IMG/VR virus record: IMGVR_UViG_3300042544_002266
Location: 1 to 43,029 of that record
Direction: 5' to 3' (one strand)
Source of the DNA: a virus
DNA length: 43,029 nt
In this document: one piece after another, positions 14,323 to 23,215 of the stretch
How positions within the stretch are numbered: position 1 is the first letter of the stretch
Layout: every line of letters starts with the position of its first letter
Notes under the pieces: model-generated
Database searches by the model: none
What the model was told of the DNA's origin: nothing
Seen by the model: only the letters and a program-made list of their open reading frames with translations
Program-made: the position numbers and the translations under genes

Positions 14323-16089
14323 ATGAGTACCAAGATAGAACAATTAAAAGAATATGCTAAAATCATTAAAGATACACCGTATGCTTTAAGAACATATTTG
14401 CAAACGTATGATAATACTCAGAAGAAATACGTTCCAATGAATTTATTTCCTGACCAATTACAATTGATTCAGGATTATGAAGATTACAACGAAAACATCA
14501 CCAAAAAATATCGTCAAGCGGGGGTAACAACAGTAACCGCTGCTTGGTTATCTAAAAAATTACAATTAGCGAAACCTGAAAACCCTGAAAGAGTTCTAAT
14601 CATTGCAAACAAAAGAGATACCGCAATTGAGATGGCTAATAAAGTTCGTAACTTTTTAGAACAATGGCCTGAATGGTTAAATGTTGGTTTCTCACCTGAT
14701 AAAAACTCTGAAAGTAGATTTAGATTAAATAACGGATGTGAGGTAAAAGCCGTTGCAACATCTGCGGATGCGTTACGTGGTTATACACCGACAGTACTTG
14801 TATTTGACGAAGCCGCTTATATTGAAGCCGGCGAAGATTTCTGGGCAGCATCTATGGCGTCACTATCTACGGGTGGTAAGATTATCCTAATCTCAACACC
14901 AAATGGTTATGACCCAATTTATTACGGTGTTTACGACCAAGCTTTACGTGGTATCAATGACTTCCATATAACCGATTTAAGATGGTTTAAAGACCCTCGT
15001 TATACCAAAGACTTACGATGGGTAAAATGTAACGATATATGTCATTATATGTTGAATAGAGAACAATATAATGATGATGATGTTGTGTTAACAGAATTTG
15101 ATATTGAAAAATATCGAGAATTGGAAGAACAAGGTTATAAACCATTCTCATCTTGGTTTGAATCTATGTCTAAAAAATTCAAATACGACAGACGTAAGAT
15201 TGCGCAGGAATTGGAGTGTGACTTCTTAGGTTCAGGGGACGGTGTAATTCCTGGCGACATTCAAGAGAATATTGCCAAGAATATGATTAGAGTTCCATTT
15301 GAGAAGTATATGCAAGGAACTTTTTGGCATTGGAAGGAACCAGTACAAGACCATCGTTACATTATGGGTGTGGACGTGAGTAGAGGAGATAGTGAGGATT
15401 TCTCATCCATTAACATTATTGATTTTGATGAAAGAGAACAAGTTGCTGAATATATTGGTAAGATACCTCCGGATGATTTAGCAGCAATTGCTTATAAATG
15501 GGGGGTGTTGTATAATGCATTCATTGTGATAGATATTACAGGAGGTATGGGGGTCGCTACATCAAGAAAATTACAGGAATTAAATTATAAAAATCTATAC
15601 ATTGATGGTATTAATACTCAAAACATATGGGAGTATAATAAGAAAGCAATGGATAAGATACCCGGTTTAAACTTCAATAATAAAAGAACACAGATTGTTG
15701 CGGCATTTGAAGAACAATTGAGGAAGGGTTTTCAAGTTAGGTCAAGTAGATTGTTAAATGAACTTAATACGTTTGTTTATATGAATGGTAGACCTGACCA
15801 TATGAAAGGTGCTCACGATGATGCGATTATGAGTATGTCTATGGCATTATACGCTGGTGACTTATGTTTCAATCAATTACAAAGAACTGATGCACAAAAC
15901 AAAGCGATGTTGGATTCTTGGGTTTTATCTGAAAGAACGTATGAGGCAAGTAAAACCTTTTATTCTTATGGTACAACATTCGACCCAATCGGTTCGATGG
16001 CGAGTGAAGGTTTTGGTGGTGGTCAACCACAAACACCAAATAAACAGGCGTATGGTGAGTATAGTTGGTTATTTGGTAAACCTAAATAA
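14323..16089 (+). CDS. terL: Terminase large subunit (gp17-like)
   Basis: This 588-residue protein contains the ATPase and nuclease domains of a T4-type large terminase, the motor that packs DNA into proheads. The ATPase has a deviant Walker A, K62-Y-R-Q-A-G-V-T-T70, in which the usual G-K-T lysine is Val and a Lys sits at the front of the loop. Walker B is V-L-V-F-D-E (158-163) and the coupling motif I-S-T-P-N-G is at 190-195. RuvC-type nuclease acids are D351 (G-V-D-V-S-R-G), D404 (V-I-D-I-T-G-G) and D499/D500 (G-A-H-D-D-A). Length fits gp17 (about 610). It is preceded by a terminator and late motif; portal follows. Confidence 0.95.
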   Translation: MSTKIEQLKEYAKIIKDTPYALRTYLQTYDNTQKKYVPMNLFPDQLQLIQDYEDYNENITKKYRQAGVTTVTAAWLSKKLQLAKPENPERVLIIANKRDTAIEMANKVRNFLEQWPEWLNVGFSPDKNSESRFRLNNGCEVKAVATSADALRGYTPTVLVFDEAAYIEAGEDFWAASMASLSTGGKIILISTPNGYDPIYYGVYDQALRGINDFHITDLRWFKDPRYTKDLRWVKCNDICHYMLNREQYNDDDVVLTEFDIEKYRELEEQGYKPFSSWFESMSKKFKYDRRKIAQELECDFLGSGDGVIPGDIQENIAKNMIRVPFEKYMQGTFWHWKEPVQDHRYIMGVDVSRGDSEDFSSINIIDFDEREQVAEYIGKIPPDDLAAIAYKWGVLYNAFIVIDITGGMGVATSRKLQELNYKNLYIDGINTQNIWEYNKKAMDKIPGLNFNNKRTQIVAAFEEQLRKGFQVRSSRLLNELNTFVYMNGRPDHMKGAHDDAIMSMSMALYAGDLCFNQLQRTDAQNKAMLDSWVLSERTYEASKTFYSYGTTFDPIGSMASEGFGGGQPQTPNKQAYGEYSWLFGKPK

Positions 16090-16133
16090 TCCTTTATTTA
16101 TCCAATAAAAAAGAATATATTTTTAAGAAATAG

Positions 16134-16141
16134 TATTTATA
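16134..16141 (+). promoter_or_regulatory. TATTTATA motif for portal
   Basis: TAGTATTTATA ends 3 bases before the portal ATG at 16145, in a 55-base gap with no other gene. Confidence 0.6.
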
Positions 16142-16144
16142 GTT

Positions 16145-17980
16145 ATGGCAGAAAATAATTTAACGGTATTTCAGAAACTCACGAAGGTTTTTGGTTTTCA
16201 AGGAAAATCAAAAGACGAATCACCGTCATTCAATCTTAACAGAGATGAGATATTAAAAACCGACAGCAAGGAGGACTATGAAAAGGCGTTACTACAAGCC
16301 CAACAATCACAGTACGTTGCTGACAAGTGGACTAAGTTAGACCAATCATTATATAATCAATCGGTTTATTACGAACCAAATAGATTATCGGCATATTATG
16401 ATTATGAATCTATGGAATTCACACCTGAGATTTCTGCTGCGTTAGATATCTACGCAGAAGAATCGACAACAATGTCTGAAAAGGGTGAGATACTAACAAT
16501 ATATTCAGAGTCAAAAAGAATTAAAGGAATTCTTGAAGATTTATTTAAAGAAAAATTAGACATTAACACTAACCTACAAATGTGGGCTAGAGGTATGTGT
16601 AAGTATGGTGATGATTTTGTGTTTCTTAAAGTTGACCCTGAAAGAGGTATTGTAGGATGTCAACAATTACCGAACATCGAAATTGAAAGAGTTGAGGGAG
16701 CAGCACTTAAGAACTTAGCGGCAGCGCCTAAAGATTCTAAAATACCAACAAGAGAATTAAGATTTAATTGGAAGAATAAAGATATTGAATTCCAAGCTTG
16801 GGAAATTGCTCACTTTAGAATTTTAGGTGACGATAGAAAATTACCTTACGGTACTTCTATGTTAGATAAGATTAGAAGAATTTGGAAACAACTTTTACTT
16901 GCTGAAGATGCGATGTTAATTTACAGAACATCAAGAGCACCTGAAAGACGTGTATTCAAAGTATTTGTAGGTAATATGGACGATAAGGACATTGAACCAT
17001 ATGTACAACGTGTAGCAAACAAATTCAAAAGAGATACGGTAGTTGACCAAAAGAATGGTAACGTAGATATGAGATATAATCAGATGGCAGTAGACCAAGA
17101 TTATTTCATCCCTGTACGTGACCCCGCACAAACTAACCCAATCGAGACATTACCGGGAGCGGCTAATTTAGGTGAGATTGCGGATATTGAGTATATTCAA
17201 AAAAAGATGTTAGCAGCACTTCGTATTCCAAAAGCATTTTTAGGATTTGAAGAGGTTGTTGGTGATGGTAAAAATCTTGCGTTAATGGATATACGTTTTG
17301 CAAGAACTATCAATAGAATACAAAAATCATTAATACAAGAATTAAATAAAATTGCGTTAATTCATTTATATCTTTTAGGGTTAGAAGATGAATTACATAA
17401 CTTTAGTTTATCGTTAACTAACCCATCATCTCAATCTGATTTACTTAAGATTGAACAATGGAAAGAGAAGGTTACATTGTACAAAGATGCAACATCGGAT
17501 AACTCACAACTTGGTATATTACCGGTATCACATACTTGGGCTAAGAAAAATATACTTGGATTTAGTGATAATGAAGTTATACTTGATTTACAACAACAAA
17601 GACTTGAGAGAGCAATTGGTGGTGAGTTAGCAGCAACAGCTACTATCATTAAACGTTCAGGAGTATTTGATGAGGTAGATTCTAAGTACGGAATACCTGA
17701 AGAAGAAAGAGAAAAACTTGAAGCGTCAGGTGGAGCGGCACCGGCCGAAGGTGGAATGCCGGGTGGTGATATGGGAATGGGAGCACCGGCAGATATGGGA
17801 GCACCGGCAGAAGCAACCCCACCAGCAGGGGCAGCACCATTAAGTGAATCAAGAAAAGATAAGATTTTATCTATGTTAGGAGATGATTCTGAAAAATTAG
17901 AGGATTTATTTGATATTAATAAAGCCCAACAGAATATTTATGAGATAGAAAATAAATTGAAAGATATATTAAACGACTAA
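16145..17980 (+). CDS. Portal protein (gp20-like)
   Basis: This 611-residue protein aligns by eye with T4 portal proteins. The diagnostic segment R-A-P-E-R-R-V-F-K-V-F-V-G-N (about 260-275) is the gp20 signature, followed by the long stem helix with 'YIQKKMLAALRIPKAFLGFEE' and the 'NRIQKSLIQELNKIALIHLYLLG' helix. Twelve copies form the gated ring through which DNA enters and leaves the head. It follows terminase as in T4-like genomes, though sheath and tube genes that sit between 17 and 20 in T4 are absent here. The C-terminus has an added Gly/Ala/Pro/Met-rich linker (about 525-560) and a helical tail. Confidence 0.94.
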   Translation: MAENNLTVFQKLTKVFGFQGKSKDESPSFNLNRDEILKTDSKEDYEKALLQAQQSQYVADKWTKLDQSLYNQSVYYEPNRLSAYYDYESMEFTPEISAALDIYAEESTTMSEKGEILTIYSESKRIKGILEDLFKEKLDINTNLQMWARGMCKYGDDFVFLKVDPERGIVGCQQLPNIEIERVEGAALKNLAAAPKDSKIPTRELRFNWKNKDIEFQAWEIAHFRILGDDRKLPYGTSMLDKIRRIWKQLLLAEDAMLIYRTSRAPERRVFKVFVGNMDDKDIEPYVQRVANKFKRDTVVDQKNGNVDMRYNQMAVDQDYFIPVRDPAQTNPIETLPGAANLGEIADIEYIQKKMLAALRIPKAFLGFEEVVGDGKNLALMDIRFARTINRIQKSLIQELNKIALIHLYLLGLEDELHNFSLSLTNPSSQSDLLKIEQWKEKVTLYKDATSDNSQLGILPVSHTWAKKNILGFSDNEVILDLQQQRLERAIGGELAATATIIKRSGVFDEVDSKYGIPEEEREKLEASGGAAPAEGGMPGGDMGMGAPADMGAPAEATPPAGAAPLSESRKDKILSMLGDDSEKLEDLFDINKAQQNIYEIENKLKDILND

Positions 17981-17982
17981 AA

Positions 17983-18720
17983 ATGAACAAAATCGGGGTT
18001 TTAAAAACCAAAATATTAAAGAAACTTACAGAATCTTATTCAAGTCAGAACAAATCTGAAATGAAGGATATCCTAAAAACAATAAAGGAAAACAAAGATT
18101 TCAAAGAATTATACCTTTTCTACGAAGAGATTGAAAACAAATACTTTGAGGATAAAGAAGTTGCCAAACTATATGTTGAGGAACTAAACACAATCCTTAA
18201 GTCTAAATCAAAATCAATTGTTGAGTTTTGTAGTTCATTAAATGAAAAATTAGGTGATTTAGAAATTAACGAAAACGAAGTTTATTCAACACTTGACCAA
18301 TTATTGGAAGATGATAGTTTAAACAACATAGATAAGAAGGTAATTGCAAAGAAAAAATTAGTTAGTCATTTAACCACTAAAAAAGAGGTAAATGAATCCA
18401 CTATAGACGGAGTGGTTCCAAACGAAAATTTATTACACGCTGTATTGGCAAACAATTTCAACGTATTATATTCAAACAGTTTAAACGAAGAACAACAAGA
18501 AGAATTAAAAACAATCCTTTCAATGTCTCAAGAAGATTTAGAAAAGAACATCACAGAATTAAAAGAATCAGTACTATCCCAAGTGGGAACGATATTATCT
18601 GAAAATCAGGATAATGATTTAACAACAAAATTAAATCAAGTTCAAAAAGAGGTAAACGAAATGAATTTTAGTAAGTTTAATCTCTACAAACTTAAAGAAT
18701 TAAAAAATGGTCTTAATTAA
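17983..18720 (+). CDS. Helical prohead-core-like protein, 245 aa
   Basis: The family of this 245-residue protein is not recognised. It is almost entirely helical, Lys/Glu-rich, with leucine-spaced heptad stretches at about 50-75, 150-195 and 205-240, and no Cys-rich or catalytic motif. It starts 2 bases after the portal stop and precedes the protease, where T4 carries small core proteins (gp67/gp68), so an internal scaffold role is plausible. The last residues, ...K-N-G-L-N, are encoded by the palindromic terminator and repeat exactly at the end of the convergent bS21 gene. Confidence 0.6.
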   Translation: MNKIGVLKTKILKKLTESYSSQNKSEMKDILKTIKENKDFKELYLFYEEIENKYFEDKEVAKLYVEELNTILKSKSKSIVEFCSSLNEKLGDLEINENEVYSTLDQLLEDDSLNNIDKKVIAKKKLVSHLTTKKEVNESTIDGVVPNENLLHAVLANNFNVLYSNSLNEEQQEELKTILSMSQEDLEKNITELKESVLSQVGTILSENQDNDLTTKLNQVQKEVNEMNFSKFNLYKLKELKNGLN

Positions 18721-18734
18721 GACCATTTTTTTTT
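18702..18734. terminator. Bidirectional palindromic terminator between the core-like gene and bS21
   Basis: The sequence AAAATGGTCTTAATTAAGACCATTTT around a centre at 18716/18717 is a perfect palindrome flanked by A- and T-runs, so it terminates both convergent genes. Both stop codons lie inside the palindrome and the two ORFs overlap by 8 bases. Confidence 0.85.
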
Positions 18735-18904
18735 GACTCTATGTAAATCGCCTTTAATTTTTGTGTTCTTTTTTTAACTGACGGTTTTACAAATTCCTGT
18801 CTTTCTCTTAGTTTTTGGATTTGTTTAGTCTTTTGGACTTTTTGTTTATAAGTCCTAAGTGCAGACTCAATACCCTTTTCATTTTTAATTTCTATTATTA
18901 ACAT
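18713..18904 (-). CDS. rpsU: Phage-encoded ribosomal protein bS21
   Basis: This 63-residue basic protein matches bS21, especially the Bacteroidota form: I-E-S-A-L-R-T-Y-K near residue 12, then K-L-R-E-R-Q-E-F-V-K-P-S-V-K-K-R and K-L-K-A-I-Y. bS21 sits on the 30S platform next to the 3' end of 16S rRNA. In Flavobacterium johnsoniae it is known to help sequester the anti-Shine-Dalgarno. Genes for bS21 are known from some phages. It is inserted backwards in the head cluster, with its own TATTTATA motif 18 bases upstream, and ends in the shared terminator. A phage copy could replace the host protein and shift which mRNAs are translated; that effect is inferred. Confidence 0.9.
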   Translation of the reverse strand: MLIIEIKNEKGIESALRTYKQKVQKTKQIQKLRERQEFVKPSVKKRTQKLKAIYIESKKNGLN

Positions 18905-18922
18905 ATTTTACTTTTTGTATTT

Positions 18923-18930
18923 TATAAATA
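18923..18930 (-). promoter_or_regulatory. TATTTATA motif for bS21
   Basis: On the minus strand ATATTTATA ends 18 bases before the ATG at 18904. No Shine-Dalgarno sequence is present between them; the leader is A-rich. Confidence 0.5.
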
Positions 18931-19002
18931 TATTTTGGAAATACAAGAATTTTTCATTATATTTTTATTACACCATAAAATGAAAAAATATGTACAAAGA
19001 TA

Positions 19003-19428
19003 ATGAAAACTGGGAAATTTATACCCCTTGGATATTGTGAAAATGTAAAAATCGGTTACGGTACTGTAGATTTTAAAAATTTAAAGACTGTATACATAAA
19101 ATTAAACTCTTGGCTATTACCCGAAAATGAGACGGATGACTTTAATCAAATCCTATCAAAGACAAGAAGAGATATTAAAACCTATCTATATTATTTAGAA
19201 AATGACTTCTTTAGAAAAGAAAACATCGTCGATTTAGATGTTAGAACTAAAGGAATAAAATTAGAGAAAAAGTCATTTATGAATTTAGAGATTACATTAT
19301 TTGTTAAAAATCAATTCGATATTAGAGATGTAAATGTTAAAAAAACAATCAAATCTATATCGGAAAACATTATTAATAATAATTTAAAAGACAAAAATCT
19401 GTTTAATTTCTACAAGAACAAGAAATAA
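19003..19428 (+). CDS. Hypothetical protein, 141 aa, between bS21 and protease
   Basis: I do not recognise this 141-residue protein. The sequence is basic and mixed alpha/beta, with K-I-G-Y-G-T-V-D-F-K-N, a helix around T-R-R-D-I-K-T-Y-L-Y-Y-L-E, and an end rich in Lys and Asn. It is divergent from bS21 and precedes the prohead protease, the place of T4 core genes 67/68, but no similarity to either is seen. The start at 19003 follows an A-rich stretch without a Shine-Dalgarno. Function is unknown; a morphogenesis role is possible from position. Confidence 0.6.
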   Translation: MKTGKFIPLGYCENVKIGYGTVDFKNLKTVYIKLNSWLLPENETDDFNQILSKTRRDIKTYLYYLENDFFRKENIVDLDVRTKGIKLEKKSFMNLEITLFVKNQFDIRDVNVKKTIKSISENIINNNLKDKNLFNFYKNKK

Positions 19429-19443
19429 GTTGGGATATTGATG

Positions 19444-19451
19444 TATTTATA
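19444..19451 (+). promoter_or_regulatory. TATTTATA motif for prohead protease
   Basis: GTATTTATA ends 15 bases before the ATG at 19467 in the short gap between genes. Confidence 0.55.
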
Positions 19452-19466
19452 GTATAAAAACTGTAA

Positions 19467-20150
19467 ATGAAGATATTAGGTCCAAACGAGACGGGTAAAG
19501 GAATATTAATCGAATACGACGCAGGACACGTCTCTCCCGACGACAACAAAAAAATTATATCAGAAATGAAGGGTATGGACTTCTCAGAAGACCTTATCCT
19601 TTATGCTGTTTTACAAAAATACGACACACCTAACAAAAACGGGAGAATCTATCCCGAAGTTCTTCTTAAGAGAGAGAACGAAAAATACCAAACTCTTATT
19701 AAAAAGGGTGGAGCATTAAATGAGTTAAATCACCCTTCATCTTCACTTATCGATTTAGATAGAGTATCTCATTCTATTATCGAGACTTGGTGGGATGGTA
19801 AAATGTTAATGGGTAAAATTAAACTATTCACTTCTCCTGGTTGGAAGAAGATGGGTATTGTTTCTACCAAAGGGGACCAAGCGGCAATGTTAATTATGAA
19901 CGGTGCAACTTTAGGTATCTCTTCTCGTGGTGTAGGTTCACTTAAGAATATTAAAGGTCAAAACATTGTTCAGGAAGATTTTGAACTTGTGTGTTTTGAC
20001 TTGGTATCGTCTCCATCTACACCCGGAGCATACGTTTTCCCTGAATTATCTGATAGAGACAAGTATCAAGAATCCATCGAAGAAAAAGGTGAGGGATTTG
20101 ATAAAATGAAATCTTTAATGGGAAAATTAGATAACTTTTTATCTAAATAA
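19467..20150 (+). CDS. Prohead maturation protease (gp21-like)
   Basis: This 227-residue protein has the features of T4 gp21-type serine proteases. They are a His in G-G-A-L-N-E-L-N-H-P (H89), the Ser region A-T-L-G-I-S-S-R-G (S152/S153) and a central G-R-I-Y-P patch at about 59-63. The enzyme cleaves the scaffold and the capsid N-terminus after (I/L)-x-E during head maturation. It precedes the acidic scaffold and capsid genes, as in T4. The N-terminal 40 residues are less conserved. In T4 the protease activates itself; the same is expected here. Confidence 0.92.
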   Translation: MKILGPNETGKGILIEYDAGHVSPDDNKKIISEMKGMDFSEDLILYAVLQKYDTPNKNGRIYPEVLLKRENEKYQTLIKKGGALNELNHPSSSLIDLDRVSHSIIETWWDGKMLMGKIKLFTSPGWKKMGIVSTKGDQAAMLIMNGATLGISSRGVGSLKNIKGQNIVQEDFELVCFDLVSSPSTPGAYVFPELSDRDKYQESIEEKGEGFDKMKSLMGKLDNFLSK

Positions 20151-20204
20151 TGAATTTTATAGGGGTATCTATATTGAAAAAGTAAATTTTTCATAAAATC
20201 GTAG

Positions 20205-20212
20205 TATTTATA
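20205..20212 (+). promoter_or_regulatory. TATTTATA motif for scaffold and capsid genes
   Basis: TAGTATTTATA ends 23 bases before the scaffold ATG at 20236. The capsid gene at 21444 lacks its own motif, so it is probably transcribed from here. Confidence 0.55.
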
Positions 20213-20235
20213 AGATAATAAAACAAACAAAAAAG

Positions 20236-21411
20236 ATGAGTCAAAAATCTATTTTAGAACAAGCGTTACTTCAAGTACAAACACTTGAAGAAGCAGTAAA
20301 GCAAAATGCAAAAGGTATACTTGCTTCAACTATGAAACAAGAACTAAACGATTTGCTTAAAGAACAAGTAGAAGAGGAAGAATCTGACGTACCGGTTGTT
20401 GAACAACCAGAGGACGAAGTTAATCCTGAAGAAGATGAAGATGTAACAGATGATGAATCTGCTGATGATGAAACTTCAATAAACGACGAACCGGCTGACG
20501 AAGACGAAATCGCTGACGAACCTGAATCTGATGAAGAAGGTGAAATGGGTGGTGAAGAATTTGGAGCTGAAGATGAAATGTCTGATGACGAAATGTCTGA
20601 TGAAATGTCTGACGACGATGTTGTAGATATGACCTCAGCATCTGATGATGAAGTACTTAAAGTATTCAAAGCTATGAAACCTGAAGATGGTATCGTAGTT
20701 AAAAAGGAAGGTGATAAAATTTCACTTAACGTTGACGACCAAGAGTATATCATTAAATTAGATGGTGAAGGTGAGTCTCCTGAAATGGGACTTGCTGAAG
20801 GTGAATACAACGAAGGTGATGTGGACACATCAATGTTAGAAGGTGATGACGAAGACGGAACAGTTTACGAAATCACTCTTGACGAAGATGAAATCGCATT
20901 AGATAAAGAAGAATCTGAAGAACCTAAAAAAGTTGAAGCTACCGAAGCTGCCAGAACTCAAGCTAACGATGTTAGAGGTGAGGGACCACGTCAAGGTAAG
21001 AAATTCAAAGCAGGACGTCCACAATTAAATGAAGAAGTTGAAACTTTAAAGAAACAAAATGCTGAATACAAGAAAGCATTAGTATTATTCAAAGAAAAAC
21101 TTAACGAAGTTGCTGTGTTCAATGCAAATTTAGCTTACGCAACGAGATTATTCACAGAACATTCAACAACAAAACAGGAGAAATTGAGTATTTTAAAAAG
21201 ATTTGATTCTATTTCAACTATAAACGAAGCTAAAAATCTTTACAAATCAATTAAAACCGAATTAGACACTAAAAAACCAATGACTGAATCGGTGGTTGAA
21301 AAAATCACATCAACTCCACAAACTTCTTCTACTGAAGTATTATCTGAAGCTAAGGCTTACGAAAATCCTCAATTTAGAAGAATGAAAGATTTGATGAGTA
21401 AAATAAAATAA
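20236..21411 (+). CDS. Prohead scaffold/core protein (gp22-like, highly acidic)
   Basis: This 391-residue protein has a helical N-terminus, a long Asp/Glu-rich middle (about residues 48-235) containing E-M-S-D-D repeats, and a helical C-terminal third with coiled-coil character. Position between protease and capsid, acidity and helices fit T4 gp22, the internal core that is removed by the protease. It is longer than gp22 (about 270 residues) because of the acidic middle. It has several possible (I/L)-x-E cleavage sites, including near the acidic block and in the C-terminal helix. Sequence identity to gp22 itself is not demonstrable by eye. Confidence 0.8.
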   Translation: MSQKSILEQALLQVQTLEEAVKQNAKGILASTMKQELNDLLKEQVEEEESDVPVVEQPEDEVNPEEDEDVTDDESADDETSINDEPADEDEIADEPESDEEGEMGGEEFGAEDEMSDDEMSDEMSDDDVVDMTSASDDEVLKVFKAMKPEDGIVVKKEGDKISLNVDDQEYIIKLDGEGESPEMGLAEGEYNEGDVDTSMLEGDDEDGTVYEITLDEDEIALDKEESEEPKKVEATEAARTQANDVRGEGPRQGKKFKAGRPQLNEEVETLKKQNAEYKKALVLFKEKLNEVAVFNANLAYATRLFTEHSTTKQEKLSILKRFDSISTINEAKNLYKSIKTELDTKKPMTESVVEKITSTPQTSSTEVLSEAKAYENPQFRRMKDLMSKIK

Positions 21412-21443
21412 TAATAAAAAAACAAAAAAAATACAATTTTAAA

Positions 21444-23165
21444 ATGGGAGCATTATTAGAATCAGGTATGGTAGGTAACATCGGTCTTAAGCACCTTCGT
21501 GTTATCAAAGAAGATACCCTTAAAAAATGGGATGACTTAGGCTTTTTAGAAGGTCTTAACGGTCACCAAAAAGATAACATCGCGCAATTATATGAAAACC
21601 AAGCGTCTTATTTAATCAACGAAGCAGCAGTATCTGATGCTTCTGGTTCTTTCGAGACTGTGGTATTCCCTATCATTCGTCGTGTATTCTCTAAATTATT
21701 AGCTAACGACATCGTGTCTGTACAAGCTATGAACTTACCAATTGGTAAATTATTCTACTTCATTCCTAAAATTCAATCAAGAGATGGTGTTAACCACCGT
21801 CAACCTTATGGAATGCCAAGTAACAACGACGCAGCAGATGCTGGTTACACAGATAACAGAAACCTTTACGATAGCTTCTATGAGGCTGGTGATGGTAACT
21901 CTCCTTCTGAAGGTTTATTTGATTACTCTAAAGGTGCATACTCTGCAGTTACTTTAAACGGTGCAGCAGTTGTAGCATTCTCTAACGGTGTGGTTGATGA
22001 TGTAACAAGAGCATCTTTAACTGGTACAACTCAATCTAACTTAGTAATTAAATTCTCTGGTTTCACTAAAGACGGTCAAGGTAAGTTAATCGGACCTAAC
22101 GGTTCTGTAATGGATACTGAAGAATTCTTAGCAGGTGCTGAAATTTTCGTAAGTGGAGCATCTAAAAACTTTAACATCGTAACTCAAAAATACGGTAAAG
22201 GTATTATCGAGTACGGTTCTAAAGCAACTTCTGCTTTCCCTGGTGGTCGTTTCCAAGATATCTGTGATGAAGACGGTGTAATCTACATCAACGTAGACTT
22301 ACAAACTTACTCTGCAACTGCAGGTTTCGGTAACGCACAATTATCTAACACTTTCCAAGCTTCAGATGTAACTTTACAATTTAGAGTTTACAGTGACTTA
22401 GAATTTGAAGATAAGATTGGTGAAGTATCTTTCGATTTAGAATCAGTAACTGTTTCTGTAACTGAAAGAAAATTAAGAGCTAGCTGGTCTCCAGAATTAG
22501 CACAAGACGTAAGTGCATTCCACAACATCGACGCAGAAGCTGAGTTAACAGCATTGTTATCTGAGCAAATCGCAGCAGAAGTTGACCGTGAAATTTTACG
22601 TGACCTTCGTAAAGGTGCTGCTTGGACAACTAAGTGGGATTACAACGAATGGAGATATGGTAACGGTGGTGTTGCTTTCGCAGGTTACACTCAAAAAGAC
22701 TGGAACCAAACGTTAATCACTAAGATTAACCAATTATCAGCTCAAATCCATAAGTCTACTTTGAGAGGTGGTGCTAACTGGATTGTTGTTTCTTCAGAAG
22801 TTTCTGCAGTATTCGACGATTTAGAATATTTCCACGTATCAAACGCTCATCCTGAGCAAGACCAATACAATATGGGTATCGAGAAAGTAGGTACGTTAGC
22901 AGGTAGATATCAAGTTTACCGTGACCCTTACTTCCCAGCTAATAAAATCTTAATTGGACACAAAGGTAAATCATTATTGGACGCTGGTTACATCTACGCA
23001 CCATATGTACCTTTACAATTAACTCCAACAATGTACAATCCTTTCAATATGACCCCAATCAAGGGTATTATGACAAGATACGCAAAGAAAATGGTAAACA
23101 ACCGTTACTACGCGACTATCACAGTTAGAGGATTACAATCATTTAGCTTGGATACCTTAAGATAA
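21444..23165 (+). CDS. Major capsid protein (gp23-like)
   Basis: This 573-residue protein carries the gp23 N-terminal signature 'flegLnGHqKdNIAQLYENQ' (about 34-53) followed by L-I-N-E60/A61, which matches the prohead protease consensus (I/L)-x-E, as in T4 where gp23 is cut after residue 65. The rest has the HK97-type capsid layout with the familiar C-terminal 'MTRYAKKMVNNRYYATITVRGL' stretch. Codon use differs from its neighbours: more AAC, TTC, CGT, GGT and GCT, as expected for the most highly translated protein. Its leader is A-rich without a Shine-Dalgarno. A hairpin terminator follows. Confidence 0.95.
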   Translation: MGALLESGMVGNIGLKHLRVIKEDTLKKWDDLGFLEGLNGHQKDNIAQLYENQASYLINEAAVSDASGSFETVVFPIIRRVFSKLLANDIVSVQAMNLPIGKLFYFIPKIQSRDGVNHRQPYGMPSNNDAADAGYTDNRNLYDSFYEAGDGNSPSEGLFDYSKGAYSAVTLNGAAVVAFSNGVVDDVTRASLTGTTQSNLVIKFSGFTKDGQGKLIGPNGSVMDTEEFLAGAEIFVSGASKNFNIVTQKYGKGIIEYGSKATSAFPGGRFQDICDEDGVIYINVDLQTYSATAGFGNAQLSNTFQASDVTLQFRVYSDLEFEDKIGEVSFDLESVTVSVTERKLRASWSPELAQDVSAFHNIDAEAELTALLSEQIAAEVDREILRDLRKGAAWTTKWDYNEWRYGNGGVAFAGYTQKDWNQTLITKINQLSAQIHKSTLRGGANWIVVSSEVSAVFDDLEYFHVSNAHPEQDQYNMGIEKVGTLAGRYQVYRDPYFPANKILIGHKGKSLLDAGYIYAPYVPLQLTPTMYNPFNMTPIKGIMTRYAKKMVNNRYYATITVRGLQSFSLDTLR

Positions 23166-23187
23166 TCTTAATTATCAATAGTAAAAG

Positions 23188-23212
23188 ACCCTCGAGAAAT
23201 CGGGGGTTTTTT
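23188..23212 (+). terminator. Terminator after the major capsid gene
   Basis: Stem ACCCTCGA (23188-23195) with TCGGGGGT (23200-23207, one G-T pair) closes a GAAA loop and runs into a T-tract, like the terminator after Hsp20. Confidence 0.85.
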
Positions 23213-23215
23213 ATT

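Noticed and set aside
20271-20828. Minus-strand poly-Ser ORF
   Set aside because: Antisense of Asp/Glu codons in the gp22-like scaffold; repetitive shadow reading only.
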